Shown: piece after piece, positions 29,744 through 38,734 of the stretch | How positions within the stretch are numbered: the first letter of the stretch is position 1 | How the letters are laid out: every line of letters starts with the position of its first letter | From: Mucilaginibacter yixingensis | Lineage (GTDB): Bacteria; Bacteroidota; Bacteroidia; Sphingobacteriales; Sphingobacteriaceae | Direction: 5' to 3' | DNA length: 64,000 nucleotides | Assembly: GCF_041080815.1 (NCBI RefSeq) | Contig: NZ_CP160205.1 | Location: 1,984,001 to 2,048,000 of the forward strand | The notes under the pieces: model-generated | The model's input: the letters and a program-made list of their open reading frames with translations, nothing else | Databases searched by the model: none | What the model was told of the DNA's origin: nothing | Made by a program: the position numbers and the translations under genes

Positions 29744-30039
29744 TGTTTTAATCTGATAATAATTGGTTTTTTAAATAAACAGGAGTCCTGTCCGAAACTA
29801 TTGCCGGTCAGATAGTGCGAAATGTTGCTGCTGTTTTAGGCCAGGGCAGAAATTGGGTACATCTCTCTCATAATTAAAGTTTAAGGTTATTAATTGATTA
29901 ATGTTGTAAAGACAATTCTCAAGGAAGTCTATACTCATTTTTAATCAGAAATATTGAGATGGATAGTAAAGGAAAAGACAGAGCGCGAAGACAACCGACC
30001 GAAGGGGGGGCATTAATATCTAAAAAATCAATCCACTAT
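29744..30039. other. Leader region of the five-gene sus operon
   Basis: There is no gene here. The region is AT-rich near the susC start and contains a G7 run at 30004-30010. I could not find a convincing TAnnTTTG element on the minus strand, so the promoter of the operon is not located. Confidence 0.4.
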
Positions 30040-30120
30040 AATCTCGTCGCCTATTATTGTTCTGCGACGAGATTGCTTCGTCACTCCCTACCACAACCAT
30101 AGCCGTTCCTCGCAATGACA
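30040..30120. repeat. Dispersed palindromic repeat (GTCATTGCGAGG type)
   Basis: AATCTCGTCGC (30040-30050) and its exact complement GCGACGAGATT (30064-30074) form a hairpin. The flank contains TTCGTCA and TCCTCGCAATGAC (30107-30119). Read on the minus strand this is the GTCATTGCGAGG...GAAGCAATCTCGTCGC motif, which I recognise as a common intergenic repeat in several bacterial genomes including Bacteroidota. It lies between two sus operons. Confidence 0.7.
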
Positions 30121-30160
30121 AAAAGATTAACTAGCAACCTGGGGTACTCAATCATACAAA

Positions 30161-30189
30161 AAAGGCTGCCCCGGTTAGAGGCAGCCTTT
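30161..30189 (-). terminator. Terminator of the pair 3 sus operon
   Basis: AAAGGCTGCC (30161-30170) and GGCAGCCTTT (30180-30189) form a 10-bp stem. On the minus strand it runs into TTTTTTG, directly after the susD stop codon. Confidence 0.88.
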
Positions 30190-30195
30190 CGGTTT

Positions 30196-32040
30196 TTAAT
30201 AATTTGGATTTTGTACAAGGTTTGGATTTAAAGACCTTTGATCGTTTGGTATAGGATACAGATAATGCATCCGCTTAAACTTTCTGTTAGTAGCCGGATC
30301 AATAATAACTGCCCCGGTTTTGCTGTCAATTCCATAAACAAACTTACTAGCGTTGTAAAGTGGGTTCTTGGTAATTGGGTTGGTGCCGGTAGCCACTTCT
30401 GTTGCAGATCCGTTGTATTGTACCACCATACCTTCAATAGGCTGGTTTAACTCGGTTTCGGCAATGCCCCATCTTTTAAGGTCGTCAAAACGGCTGTTTT
30501 CCAGGTAAAGCTCCAGAGCCCGTTCCCGCCTGATTTCGCCCAGCATCGTCAAACTTGGGTATGGCGCAATTAACGCATTGGTTAACGGCGCCACATTATT
30601 GCGGGCCCTTATTTTATTGATAGAGATGTTAAGGTCGGCATCAGATATCGCTCCTCCGCCCAGTTCGCACTTAGCTTCGGCATAAATTAAATATACCTCT
30701 GCAAGTCTGATCTGCGGATAATCGTATGATTCCTGGTAATCAGCCCGGGTAGATTCTTCTGAGCAGAACTTACGATTGCCGTAACCGCCGTTAATATTGG
30801 TAGCCAGATCCGGATAAGCCGGTGTAATAATGGCCGGGAAGTTGAACGTGGTGATATAGTTGGCCAGGTTGTAATTAGCACCTGTTGTTGCTCCAAATCC
30901 CCAATACTTTTTCTTCGGGATATATACCAACGAGCGCAGGCGCCATTCGCGATTATCAAACTCGTCGGTCATTTTTGCATAGCCCTTTGCCAGCGGCGAA
31001 ACCGAGAACGGAAGCCCGTCTGTACACAAATACATATCCATCATTTTGCGCGATGGTCCATAGCCCCCTAAAGTATGGGTAAGGTTGGCATTGCCCTGCA
31101 GCAGCGTAAAATCATAATGGCTGGAAAGGATGTACTCGTTATTACTGGTTTTGGTTAGCCCTTTAGGATTTGAGTTGGCATCATCAAGGTTAAACATATA
31201 GTAATAGCTCAAGGTATCAACGCCTTTAAATAAAGAGTAGGTATTGTCTGTCATTACCTGCGAGGCCAGGCTGGCCGCCTGGGTTAGCCAGGTAGTTGTG
31301 CTATCACCTTTCTTTTGGTTTTGTGCGAAGTCGGTGGTTGTGCCCACATACTTTTCCCAGGTTGCTTCATAAAGCAGCACACGGGCTTTGAAAGCTTTTG
31401 CTGCCTGCTGACTAACCTGCCCCTTGTCCGCAGCCGCTATATTGGCCTCAAGTGGTAAACCCGCAATAGCCACATCTAAATCGCGCAGGATCTGGTTAGC
31501 CACTTCGTAGCGCGTGTTCCGCGGCGCATTCAACTCAGGCGAGTTAACATCCAGTACTTTGGTGATGATAGGTACCCCGCCGTAGCGCTTAAGCAGAAAG
31601 AAATGATGCCAGGCGCGAAAAAAGTAGGCCGCGGCAACGTATTGCTTAATGGCGGCCTGATCTCCCGTATATACACTTGCCGCCTGGATCAGCACATTGT
31701 TTGCGCGGATGTAAGCATAGGCATTTACCCAGTAAATATCGCTGGCTGGTACTGAGATGGCTCCTTGCCCATAAGAAGTGATCGCCTCGGTAAGGTCGCT
31801 ACCTGCATCCATAAAATCATAGATGTTACTGTTCCCTCCACCGGTTACACCAGATGTTACCGGACGAAAACCGATCATCTTGTTGTAGAAATCGTTAGCA
31901 AAAGATTTAAACTGACTGGTATTTTGGAAGAAACTAGCCGTTGTTGGCGAATCCAGCGGCTGTTGATCTAAAAACTCTTTTTTGCAAGCACCCGCTGTCA
32001 ACAGTACCGCGAGTCCGATTATATAATAATACTTTTTCAT
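30196..32040 (-). CDS. SusD/RagB family outer-membrane lipoprotein (pair 3)
   Basis: From the ATG at 32040 (MKKYYYIIGLAVLLTAGAC) the protein has 614 residues and a lipidated Cys19. The in-frame ATG three codons earlier is less likely. SusD features include AYIRANNVLIQAA, FFRAWHHFFLLKRYGGVPII, RRERALELYLENSRFDDLKRW and the end NDQRSLNPNLVQNPNY. It is the capture subunit for the third SusC, 13 bp upstream, and ends at its own terminator. The pair is therefore transcribed separately from pairs 1 and 2. Confidence 0.96.
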   Translation of the reverse strand: MKKYYYIIGLAVLLTAGACKKEFLDQQPLDSPTTASFFQNTSQFKSFANDFYNKMIGFRPVTSGVTGGGNSNIYDFMDAGSDLTEAITSYGQGAISVPASDIYWVNAYAYIRANNVLIQAASVYTGDQAAIKQYVAAAYFFRAWHHFFLLKRYGGVPIITKVLDVNSPELNAPRNTRYEVANQILRDLDVAIAGLPLEANIAAADKGQVSQQAAKAFKARVLLYEATWEKYVGTTTDFAQNQKKGDSTTTWLTQAASLASQVMTDNTYSLFKGVDTLSYYYMFNLDDANSNPKGLTKTSNNEYILSSHYDFTLLQGNANLTHTLGGYGPSRKMMDMYLCTDGLPFSVSPLAKGYAKMTDEFDNREWRLRSLVYIPKKKYWGFGATTGANYNLANYITTFNFPAIITPAYPDLATNINGGYGNRKFCSEESTRADYQESYDYPQIRLAEVYLIYAEAKCELGGGAISDADLNISINKIRARNNVAPLTNALIAPYPSLTMLGEIRRERALELYLENSRFDDLKRWGIAETELNQPIEGMVVQYNGSATEVATGTNPITKNPLYNASKFVYGIDSKTGAVIIDPATNRKFKRMHYLYPIPNDQRSLNPNLVQNPNY

Positions 32041-32052
32041 GTTGCTCAATTT

Positions 32053-35000
32053 TTAAAATTCAACCTCTAAACCGAAGGTATAAGTCTTGATAAATGGATA
32101 GCTGCTGTCTGAAGAGCTGCCACGTTCCGGATCAAAGCCGTCTTTAATAGATGAAAATGTCAGCAGGTCATTACCAGAAAGATAGGCGCGTACCCGGCTC
32201 AGGCCAACCCTGCTGATCAGCGTCTTAGGCAACGTGTAGCCCAGGATCAATGATTTCAGGCGCACATATCGCAGGTTTTGAATATTAACATCATTGAACT
32301 GCCAGTTCCAGTTGTTGCGATTGTTATCAAATGATAGTCTTGGATATGCAGCACCGGTGTTGTCTGGTGTCCAGGTCTTACCAACGTAATAGGTATTAAT
32401 ATCAAGGTAGTTCCTGAAGAATGGGGCCCTGGCGTTGCCACCTCGCAATAAGTTCTGATTAAGCACACCCTGAAAAAAGGCAGAAAGATCAAAGCCTTTC
32501 CATTGCGCACCAAGGTTTGTCCCGAATGTATAATGCGGATCTGCGTCGCCGGCAAAATATAAGTCGCTCATATTAATAACACCGTCGCCGTTACGGTCGA
32601 CTACATTCAGGTCTCCGGCCCTTAACTTACTATTACCGGTCATTGAGCCTAAATTGCCCACGGTAGTTGCTGTGTACTTGGTGTAATAAGCATCAGCAGC
32701 TGCCTGAGTAGGGAAATATCCAGCGGTTTGATATACAAACAGGGAGTTTAACGGATAGCCTTGTAACGGAGCATTTTGACCCTGGGCAATGGCCGTTGCT
32801 CCAGCTCTCTTAATCAGCAGGTTTTTATTGTTGCTAAAATTGATGCCGATGTTATAAGACACTTCTCCGATTTTATCGCGCCAGTTGATATTAGCATCGA
32901 AGCCGCGCACACGCAAATCACCGGCGTTGCTTGGCGGCGCATTTGCTCCCAGAACGCCTGGATAAATTAAACTTAAGATCAAGCCGGTATTTTTGCGCTC
33001 ATAGATATCAAATGAGCCGCTTAACTTATTATTCAGCAAGGTGAAGTCTAGACCAATATCCTTGTTCAGCATCCTTTCCCAGGTTAACTGCAGGTTGTTG
33101 ATATTGGAGATAAAGTTGGTGCCCTGGGTGGCTGCAGAGCTACCAAAAAGGGCAGTACCGGAACCGATGCTTGAAACATAGTTAAATGCGCCGATAGCTC
33201 CGTTGGTACTGGACAAACCATTAGTGCCGCCACCTAAACCACCTGTTTCTCCATAATCGCCGCGGACTTTCAGATAGTTCAGAAACTTCAGGGGTTTCAT
33301 AAACTGCTCTTCCGAAATTACCCACCCGGCCGAGATGCCGTAAAAATTCTGACGGCGGTGATCAGGGTCAAAGCGAGACGAGGCGTCACTACGCCCAATG
33401 GCTTCGATCAGATAGCGTTTATTATAGTCATAATCAAACCTGCCGATATAGGAGGTTAGGCCCACCTTCACATCAGAACTGCCATTGGTTGCGTTTACTG
33501 GCGTAGCGGTATTCAGGTCAAATAATCCCGGATAAAGTAAACCGGTACGTCCGGCGCTTAAGGTCCGGTCTTCCTGCTTCTCAGCCGTACTACCCAAAGT
33601 CAGGGCGAAATTATGTTTTCCCTGGATCGATTTGTTATAATCGGCAAACACACCAAAGTTGTCATAAATGGTATTGGCAATAACCTCACTAACAGCTGCG
33701 GGATTATATTGGGTCGATGTAACGCGGTCGCCGGTCCAACTGTACAGGTTGTAGGTTTGGTTATAAGAGTTGTTCATGCCATCCCGTTTGGTAATGGCCG
33801 CAGTACCGCTTAAAGTAAGCCCGTCAAAAACTTTCACAGATAATTTAGTATTGAAGCGAAAGAAATTATCTGTATTTCTGATTCGTCCTCCCGCCTGGGT
33901 CATTGCCACTGGATTCCGGTAACCATAGTCATCATAATAGTTGCCGTTGACATTATACACCGGGAAAATAGGCGCGTCAAAAAATCCCGCACCAACACCA
34001 TTTTTAGGACTCTGCACAGTACGTGTATCGTAAGAGATACCGGATGACCATTTTACATTCTTTGACAGATCGTAGTCGTAATTAAAGCGGGCATTATATT
34101 TAATTTCACCGTCATAAGCCGTTTTTAAGATCGATTTGTTATTGGAATATCCTAATGAAGCCGCATAAGCGGTTTTATCGGTAGCGCCTCTTAAAGACAG
34201 ATTGTGTATTTCGGAGAATGAATTTCCATAAAGAGCGTTCTGCCAGTTATTATCTCCATAGTGCGAAACCAAGCCGCTCGGCTGAGTATAGTCGAATGAT
34301 TCGCCATTGGCCATTCTTTGCAGGTTGGCTAATGTCCATTGGGGTAGATATTGAATCGGGTTACCAGAGGCATCGACACGATCCTGCGTTGAAGTTTGCA
34401 AATATAATTGTGCCCATTCTGACATGTTGCCCCATGGCACACTCTTGGCAATGGTGTTCAGACTAAAGCTTGGATTGTAAGTAACCTGTGCTTTGCCTTT
34501 GCCCCGTTTGGTAGTGATCAGAATAACACCGCCCTGTGCGCGCGCACCATAAATGGCTGCAGACGCATCTTTAAGTGCGGTTACAGATTCAATATCATTA
34601 GGGTTAAGGGTACTGAGTTCAAAATCAGCTACTGTTGGTACACCATCGATAATGATCAGCGGTGATACGGCCGACGTGGAGGATTCACCTCTCAACCTGA
34701 TGGCCAAACCCTCGTTTCCCGGGCGTGGTGAGTTTCTGGTGATGACCAGGCCCGGTATCTCGCCCTGCAAAGCTAATGCAGCGTTGGGCACAGGCCTGTC
34801 TTTAAATACCTCGGCACCAACCTGAGATATAGCCCCGGTTAGGGTTTCTTTCTTTTTGGTACCATAACCTACCACAATCACCTCATTTAAGTCGTTGGCT
34901 ACGGGTGTTAATGCGATATGCATGAATGATTTGGTATTTGCCGTTACTTCCTGGTTGTTATAACCAAGGAAACTAATTTGCAAAATTGCGCCCTGTGTGG

Positions 35001-35208
35001 CGGCGATTTTAAAATTGCCACTGCCATCTGACGCAACTGCGGTAGATGTTCCTTTTACCCTGATGGTTGCGCCGATAACGGTTTCATGGGTTTTACCGTC
35101 TGTAATTTGTCCGGAGACGGTAGACTGGCTGAAGCCATGAAGTGTTAACATCGCCAGCAGCAGGGTAATGATTACCGTAAACGGTTTGGGGTGTACTGCT
35201 TTTGTCAT
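32053..35208 (-). CDS. SusC/RagA TonB-linked outer-membrane transporter (pair 3)
   Basis: This 1051-residue canonical SusC has a signal peptide ending HGFSQ and a carboxypeptidase-regulatory-like domain (STVSGQITDGKTHETVIGA). The TonB box region is NEVIVVGYGTKKKE (about 104-117). The plug signature is ESVTALKDASAAIYGARAQGG (about 204-224), and the barrel ends TYTFGLEVEF. There is no STN domain. It would import the glycan fragments bound by the downstream SusD. Together with pairs 1 and 2 the locus has three uptake systems. Confidence 0.97.
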   Translation of the reverse strand: MTKAVHPKPFTVIITLLLAMLTLHGFSQSTVSGQITDGKTHETVIGATIRVKGTSTAVASDGSGNFKIAATQGAILQISFLGYNNQEVTANTKSFMHIALTPVANDLNEVIVVGYGTKKKETLTGAISQVGAEVFKDRPVPNAALALQGEIPGLVITRNSPRPGNEGLAIRLRGESSTSAVSPLIIIDGVPTVADFELSTLNPNDIESVTALKDASAAIYGARAQGGVILITTKRGKGKAQVTYNPSFSLNTIAKSVPWGNMSEWAQLYLQTSTQDRVDASGNPIQYLPQWTLANLQRMANGESFDYTQPSGLVSHYGDNNWQNALYGNSFSEIHNLSLRGATDKTAYAASLGYSNNKSILKTAYDGEIKYNARFNYDYDLSKNVKWSSGISYDTRTVQSPKNGVGAGFFDAPIFPVYNVNGNYYDDYGYRNPVAMTQAGGRIRNTDNFFRFNTKLSVKVFDGLTLSGTAAITKRDGMNNSYNQTYNLYSWTGDRVTSTQYNPAAVSEVIANTIYDNFGVFADYNKSIQGKHNFALTLGSTAEKQEDRTLSAGRTGLLYPGLFDLNTATPVNATNGSSDVKVGLTSYIGRFDYDYNKRYLIEAIGRSDASSRFDPDHRRQNFYGISAGWVISEEQFMKPLKFLNYLKVRGDYGETGGLGGGTNGLSSTNGAIGAFNYVSSIGSGTALFGSSAATQGTNFISNINNLQLTWERMLNKDIGLDFTLLNNKLSGSFDIYERKNTGLILSLIYPGVLGANAPPSNAGDLRVRGFDANINWRDKIGEVSYNIGINFSNNKNLLIKRAGATAIAQGQNAPLQGYPLNSLFVYQTAGYFPTQAAADAYYTKYTATTVGNLGSMTGNSKLRAGDLNVVDRNGDGVINMSDLYFAGDADPHYTFGTNLGAQWKGFDLSAFFQGVLNQNLLRGGNARAPFFRNYLDINTYYVGKTWTPDNTGAAYPRLSFDNNRNNWNWQFNDVNIQNLRYVRLKSLILGYTLPKTLISRVGLSRVRAYLSGNDLLTFSSIKDGFDPERGSSSDSSYPFIKTYTFGLEVEF

Positions 35209-35352
35209 AACTATTGATTGTTTAATTAATTGGTTGAAAGTTTGTTATTTGAGCGCTTCAGCTTATATGACATAATTACTGTAGTCTTATACTCTTTAAT
35301 TCAATATGAAAATCATAGCGTCTTATATTTATGCCTTATATTGGATGGAATG

Positions 35353-35378
35353 ACAAAAGGGCCTTTCGGCCCTTTTGT
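35353..35378. terminator. Hairpin terminator between GH43-like gene and susC
   Basis: ACAAAAGGGCC-TTTC-GGCCCTTTTGT is a perfect 11-bp stem, 36 bp after the stop of the minus-strand GH43-like gene. Confidence 0.82.
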
Positions 35379-35413
35379 CTCTAAAAATAAACCAAGGCAA
35401 AAGGGCAAAGTCT

Positions 35414-36415
35414 TTAGTTATTGATCTTAATTGTAGTGCCCTCCCGCACGTTGATCTTGAATGGACCTGGTTGCGGAAGCCATAGCTTCCCGCTGCCGAT
35501 TTCTACCGGCATCCATAAATACCGGGAATCCCATTGTGTTTTCGGCTTCCATATATCGCCTAAAAATAATATCGTAGTATCCCTGCGGCCGGCAACTTTA
35601 AGGAGTAAGGTCGATTGCGAGCCATATGTGTTCGTTTCTTTCGGCGCCAGGTCCTGAAATTCTGACCATGGGCCTTCAAGCGATCTTGCGGTCGCATAGC
35701 GGTTGGGATTAGGGCGCCACCCGGTCAATGCAGATCCTATGGCGTAATACAATCCCTTATAGTGCACGATAGCACCACCTTCCATGTGTTCCCGGATCAG
35801 ACTAACCTCTTTTTCTATATCCAGGCAATCTGCTGTCAGTTTAACTATATGAAAGCCCAATGGCCGGTCTTCGAATATCAGGTACGGCGCGCCGTCATCG
35901 TCAATAAATTGTCCGATATCCCTGCTTTCATGTCCCAGTGGCCGGAAACTCTTCAAATAGCTGAATTTGCCATCAGGCTTGTCAGAAATAGCGATTCCGA
36001 CACGCGCATATTTATAGGTCGAATTATCCAAATGAAAGTACATCACATACTTTCCGGTCTTCTTACTAAAAAAGACTTTAGGCCTTTCCAGAATCCAGCG
36101 GGGGCCGAGATTTTCCGGATCAGTAAAAGCAACTACATCGCCTTTAAATTTCCAGTTCGTCAGGTCTTTCGAGGCATAACAGCTTACGTATCTCCTGTTG
36201 CTATCCAAGTCCTGCCTTCTTTCTTCCCCATACCAGTAATAGGTGTCTTTTACTTTGGTAATTCCTCCGCCGTGTGCCTGGATGTGAGCGCCCCGGTCAT
36301 CCGGCCATACCTCGCCTGGATTGATCCGGTCTAATTTCTGAGCCAAGGCCGACTGACTCAGGTTCAGCAGGCCTAAAAAAGTAATCGTTGTTATAAGTAA
36401 TTTGCTTCTCAACAT
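35414..36415 (-). CDS. Secreted GH43-like glycosidase
   Basis: This 333-residue protein has a signal peptide (about 1-25, ending SALAQ) and one five-bladed propeller. The first blade reads WPDDRGAHIQAHGGGITKVKDTYYWYGE. Later blades carry LERPKVFFSKKTGKYVMYFH, DIGQFIDDDGAPYLIFED and EGGAIVHYKGLYYAIGS. This pattern matches GH43-type enzymes acting on galactose- or arabinose-containing chains, including exo-beta-1,3-galactanase relatives. The subfamily is an inference. It lies upstream of the third sus pair but is separated from it by a terminator. Confidence 0.84.
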   Translation of the reverse strand: MLRSKLLITTITFLGLLNLSQSALAQKLDRINPGEVWPDDRGAHIQAHGGGITKVKDTYYWYGEERRQDLDSNRRYVSCYASKDLTNWKFKGDVVAFTDPENLGPRWILERPKVFFSKKTGKYVMYFHLDNSTYKYARVGIAISDKPDGKFSYLKSFRPLGHESRDIGQFIDDDGAPYLIFEDRPLGFHIVKLTADCLDIEKEVSLIREHMEGGAIVHYKGLYYAIGSALTGWRPNPNRYATARSLEGPWSEFQDLAPKETNTYGSQSTLLLKVAGRRDTTILFLGDIWKPKTQWDSRYLWMPVEIGSGKLWLPQPGPFKINVREGTTIKINN

Positions 36416-36455
36416 TATGAGGGTCTAATTGGAAATATGAATAATGTAAATGATT

Positions 36456-37106
36456 TTAAATCGCTAACTCCGGCTTTGCCAGCCTTTTGTTCTCCGTGAT
36501 GATATGTCGCATCTGATTGATGCCCCGATGGACGTGGTTAACAACCGACTGATATTGTAACCCGGTTGCCTCGGCAATCTGATCATAGGTCCAGTCGTCG
36601 AAATATTTCAGGAAGATCATTTCTTTTTGACGTTTTGGAAGCAGGTTAAGCGCGTTGGCCAGCAGGTGTTGCGCTTGTATGCCTGTTTCACGGTTCACAA
36701 TGATGTCTTCAGGAGAAAATTCAATGTCGATGCATTGGTGGCTTTGCAGATCGAGTAGCTCCGGCCGGGCGGCTTTTAAATAATTAATAGCGCAAGACCG
36801 TGCAGATTTATAGAAATAGTATTTAACGTTGGTTATCCGTCCGAGGCGTTCCTTTCGCTCCCAGAGTTTAATGAAAAGCTCTTGTAAGATATCCTGTGCT
36901 GCATCTTCATCCTTAACGATCTTTAACAGATAAAAGAAAAGACCGGCGTAAAGATTATCATGAATACAGTTGAAAGATCTGGCGTTCCCGTCAAGGGTTT
37001 CTTCCCACCATTTGGTTAACTGACTGCTATTGTTCATAAGGGCATCTAAGAATTTTAATTCTTTTAAGTCCGAAGGAACACAAGCATACTTTTTAACATC
37101 TGACAA
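36456..37106 (-). CDS. ECF-type RNA polymerase sigma factor
   Basis: This 216-residue sigma-70 family protein has region 2 at about 40-110 (YAGLFFYLLKIVKDEDAAQDILQELFIKLWERK). Region 4 lies at about 150-200 (LLPKRQKEMIFLKYFDDWTYDQIAEATGLQYQSVVNHVHRGINQM). In Bacteroidota such factors usually sit next to a FecR anti-sigma factor and a SusC with an STN domain. Here no fecR is adjacent and none of the three SusC proteins has an STN domain, so its control is unknown. It could still direct transcription of the nearby enzyme and sus genes. Confidence 0.92.
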   Translation of the reverse strand: MSDVKKYACVPSDLKELKFLDALMNNSSQLTKWWEETLDGNARSFNCIHDNLYAGLFFYLLKIVKDEDAAQDILQELFIKLWERKERLGRITNVKYYFYKSARSCAINYLKAARPELLDLQSHQCIDIEFSPEDIIVNRETGIQAQHLLANALNLLPKRQKEMIFLKYFDDWTYDQIAEATGLQYQSVVNHVHRGINQMRHIITENKRLAKPELAI

Positions 37107-37281
37107 AATCGATTAAGTAGCTTTAGCTCCAGGCTTAATAATTGGTTTGTAAATGCTAATATGAGGGGAATTTGCGGGAACAGTGGGGCATAAATTAGCC
37201 ATTTAGGCGGCACAAATTCGACAATTTTGCAGCTTTTCTAAATGGATTAAGTAATTTTAAATTTGATTTAGTTTTTGATAA

Positions 37282-38595
37282 TCAGTCAATTACATTGAAT
37301 TTTTTCTTAAAAACAGGCCGTTTTTGCTTAAGGAAGTCAGAAGGGTTGGCGCCAAACAACTTACAGAACTGTGTACGAAAATATTTGATACTGCTAAACC
37401 CGGTTTGATAGGCTACTTCGTTAACATTCATGTCGGATTGAATGAGTAGTTCGGCTGCTTTGCGTAAACGGATATAGCGAATAAAACTGTTGATCGTATG
37501 GCCGGATAGCGATTTTACTTTGCGGTATAAATTAGAGTGGCTCATGCCGATCTCTGCGGCCAGCACCTTGATGGAAAAGTCTTCGTCCATAATATGCCGT
37601 TCAACGATATCGATACACTTTTCCATGAATTGCCGGTATTCTTCGGAAATGGCAACATTGGCCGACTTAAGGGTAACCGTATTAAAAAAGTAGTGCTGTA
37701 AATTTTCGCGAGTCTGCAACAGGTTGGCAATTCTGGCGAGTAGCACATCTTTCTCAAATGGTTTTTGTATATAATCGTCGGCGCCACTTTCCAGGCCCTT
37801 GATCTTACTTTCCGGCGAAGAACTTGCCGTCAACAGAATCATAGGAATATAGCTTAGTCGTTGATCGTTCTTGATCATGGAGCATAATTCAATGCCGTTT
37901 AAGCCCGGCATCATCACATCGCAGATGATCAGATCTGGTAGTTTTTCATTTGCTTTTGTCAGGCCGGTCTGACCGTTGTCGGCCTCAAAAACGGTATAAG
38001 AAGATTCCAGAATGCTGCGTATATATTTTCGAATCTCGTCGTCATCGTCAACAACCAGAATGGTCTTTTTATCTGAAAGAATAGGTTCTTTTTTAAAACC
38101 GGTTTGATCTGTAGCCATAGGGGAGGCGTGGGGCTGACCATCCTCCTTTAATTCGTCTAATAGCGGAGAGATCTGTGTAACCTCTTTATTGATTGGCACG
38201 CCTTTAAAATGTACGGTGCCTTTTTGCAATTGGAGAAAAAAGGTTGTTCCTTCACCAATACTGGTCTGAAATGACAGATCACCATGGTGCCTGCGGCTAA
38301 ACTGTTGTGCCAGATACAGGCCGATGCCAAATCCACCACGTTTGCCCTGGTTAGCGGCCCGGTAAAATTTGTCAAAGATCCGGCCGGAGATATCTTCAGG
38401 GATACCCGGACCATCGTCAGCTACTTTTAAAACAACAACTGCTTCCTGATCATCGAGCAGCACCGTTACCCTGCCTCCGTTTGGCGTGTATTTGATCGCA
38501 TTGGAGATTAGGTTGAACAGAATAATCTCTATTTTTTCACGGTCACCATAAATTACAATAGGCTCAGTAGGTAGGTCTGGAGAATTCGCTGATAT
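37282..38595 (-). pseudogene. Hybrid two-component regulator (HTCS), N-terminus removed at IS21 end
   Basis: The retained part holds a HATPase domain (NLISNAIKYTPNGG, DDGPGIPE, GFGIGLYLAQQ). A receiver domain follows (ILVVDDDDEIR, phosphoacceptor Asp in LIICDVMMPG, then LLTA and KPF), and an AraC helix-turn-helix (SHSNLYRKVKSLSGHTINSFIRYIRLRKAAELL, then GFSSIKYFRTQFCKLFG). The periplasmic propeller sensor, membrane segment and histidine-bearing domain are gone. The frame stays open into the IS end to an ATG at 38673, giving a 463-codon chimera. Intact HTCS proteins sense oligosaccharides and switch on their polysaccharide locus. This one cannot sense, and at most could act as an unregulated DNA-binding protein if expressed. 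Confidence 0.93.
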
Positions 38596-38734
38596 TGACC
38601 ACCTGATTTCGGCGCAAACTGACCACCGATTCCGCGGGAAAGTGACCACCTGATTTCGGAGGAAACTGACCACCCCGAACGAGCCACATATGCTGTAGAA
38701 GCAGGCCTATTTTTGAGGTTTAACAACTTCACTA

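Noticed and set aside
35762..36334. 190-codon plus-strand frame
   Set aside because: It lies antisense to a clear secreted GH43-like enzyme and its translation resembles no family.
38596..38674. Four TGACCACC repeats with 23-24 bp spacing, CRISPR-like at first glance
   Set aside because: They are the left terminal transposase-binding repeats of the IS21 element; the repeat unit is only 8 bp and there are no spacers or cas genes.
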